From NCBI GenBank assembly GCA_026419785.1, contig JAODTK010005589.1, positions 310,001 through 374,000 of the forward strand: a stretch of 64,000 bases of DNA. The letters run 5' to 3'. A program made the position numbers and the translations under genes. Positions 62,625-64,000 of the stretch are shown piece by piece (positions within the stretch are counted from its first letter, which is position 1; each line of letters opens with the position of its first letter). The notes under the pieces were generated by a model. It saw nothing but the letters and a program-made list of their open reading frames with translations. It was not told where the DNA came from and did no database searches. The DNA comes from Sclerodactyla briareus. Its lineage: Eukaryota; Echinodermata; Holothuroidea; Dendrochirotida; Sclerodactylidae.

Positions 62625-63570
62625 TAAGGATTCCTTTACAGCCTTGAATCAGTTAGTAACTCCACTAGAATTTAGTATAAATGACTTTTCCGCGAAGATG
62701 CCTATATATTCTGGAAAAGCGGACAAGGATCGAGGAGAAGATTTTAGTTTTTATCCTATAAATATTGGGTCCACTCATATGTTTCGTATTTCTCTGGCCT
62801 TGTGGTGTTACCAACGATATTTATCTTCTTCTTCGCCCCCAAACCGCACATCAAAGAATCTTCCTGAGATAGAGAGACACATGGTATTCGATTCCACCCA
62901 AATCAATTTCGACGTTACTGTATTATGCCAATGTTGGGTTAATCGCTTCTCCAAGTCAATGAGCTGAGTCGTAAGAGCTCCAGGACTGGAAAACCATTGA
63001 TCGCGAGGTCGGTGCCCATTGGGAAGCCCGAGGGACTTTTCCACAGTGCCGTTGGACAAGGAATGTCCCCTGAAATGACCACGACACCCACGTGTTAAAA
63101 GTGGGTACCTTGTAAGGTGACTTGTAAAGAGTATCGAGCCCGTATGTGGCTGCTTGATATTGGGAAAGTCCCCCGGGAGATACGGTATAGTGGCGTACTG
63201 AAACGGTGCGTCGGGAGGAGAACAAAACAGAGGTGCTTAATATATGGTAAGGGTGTGCAAGTCCATAATGATCAGGTGTTAAATCGTAAAGCGCTTTCAG
63301 GAAGTCTTCCAACGGGAAAAGCGCTATATAAGAACGAGAGATTATTATTATCCGTGGCAATCAGATATTATCATCCACAGGTTTGCACCATATGGCAAGA
63401 TATTACTATTCTCGAATTCAGGAACACACCAATTGTCTGCTTTAAATTACAGGGAGAAGAGGGAGTCGACCCCCAGTACTGAAATGAGGAAGGAACTGAG
63501 CATTGCCATGGCTCTATGTGGTTCGGATTCATCCTATGTCATGTAATGAGGAGCACCTGAAACAATCTAT
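62625..63570. other. Putative HAO intron, retroposon-like tail near the end
   Basis: No next exon seen. At 63,283-63,355 GTAAAGCGCTTTCAGGAAG, GAAAAGCGCTATATAAGAAC and ATTATTATTATCC form a typical retroposon 3' tail. Confidence 0.45.
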
Positions 63571-63574
63571 GTAG

Positions 63575-63780
63575 AATAAACAGTAAATTACTGGCAGTGG
63601 AGCTGCAGTAAAATTGTTACGGCTGACTACTGTAGAATTCACAGTAAGTTACAGTAATATCATTTTACTGTAAAGTTTTCCCCAAAAACCAAAAGTAGTT
63701 TGTTAAGTTTTCTGTTACAGTAAACTACGGGCACTCGCTGCCAATAGTTACTATAAAAATCTACAAGAAATTGTTGACAG
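63575..63780. repeat. ACTGTAAATT-type dispersed repeat, copy 2
   Basis: CAGTAAATTACTGGCAGTGG, TTCACAGTAAGTTACAG and TTTTACTGTAAAG phrases match the family at 31,395-31,525. Confidence 0.6.
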
Positions 63781-64000
63781 TGTAGGTGACAGGTGTCAAA
63801 ATGTATTTACTGGTGCAATACGTAATAGTTAAAAAGCTGAATCACACTCCTGAACATTTTAAAACGAATTCGAATTTTAGGCTCAACGTAATGACAATTT
63901 TGTTCATGACAAACTGCTTCAGTGCGATAGAAGTTTGATCTGCGATAACCTTCCGTACCAAAACGCGGATAGTGGTATGAGTCTTGGACGTCGTCGAGGA

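Overview
This window is animal nuclear DNA: spliced genes with GT-AG introns, intron-borne DNA transposons, LINE and Penelope-like fragments, and microsatellites. The main gene is closest, as I recall the families, to bilaterian Pumilio. The mobile-element mix (hAT, CR1/L2-like LINEs, Penelope, G-run short elements) fits a marine invertebrate, perhaps a deuterostome. I cannot name the species.

Region 1 (1 to about 22,625, minus strand) is most of one Pumilio (PUM1/PUM2-like) gene. I recognise 17 coding exons. They run from the conserved N-terminal motifs (22.6-16.9 kb), through a Gln-rich and low-complexity middle (15.3-7.0 kb), to the PUF RNA-binding domain (4,943-450). The end of PUF repeat 7, repeat 8, the C-terminus and the 3' UTR lie beyond the left edge. 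Nearly every splice site is intact, but many exons carry one or more single-base reading-frame slips, mostly in homopolymers. That pattern fits uncorrected sequencing or assembly error better than a dead gene.

The most unusual structure is inside this gene. Downstream (in gene direction) of the poly-Q exon at 15,235-15,349 lies an array of seven partial copies of it. Four are exactly 51 nt long, are bounded by an AG and a GT or GC, and have phase 1 at both ends, so each could be added in frame as about 17 residues of the type [18 protein letters not shown] second low-complexity exon (10,293-10,467) also has decayed partial copies in its downstream intron.

Region 2 (15.9-26.2 kb) holds a series of non-autonomous hAT-type elements in the Pumilio introns and 5' flank. 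They start with CAG and end with a CTG-like sequence; two have perfect 8-bp target-site duplications. One encodes a TTF-type zinc-finger fragment.

Region 3 (26-64 kb) is mostly non-coding and mobile-element debris. It has a minus-strand LINE RT piece (33 kb), two plus-strand LINEs (38.8-43.5 kb, the second with a four-fold internal tandem duplication), a Gypsy fossil (about 48 kb), a Penelope-like fossil (49.6-51.4 kb), a tract of exactly 100 T (60.5 kb), and one exon of a 2-hydroxyacid oxidase gene (62.4-62.6 kb). Much of 51.5-62.4 kb contains nothing I recognise.
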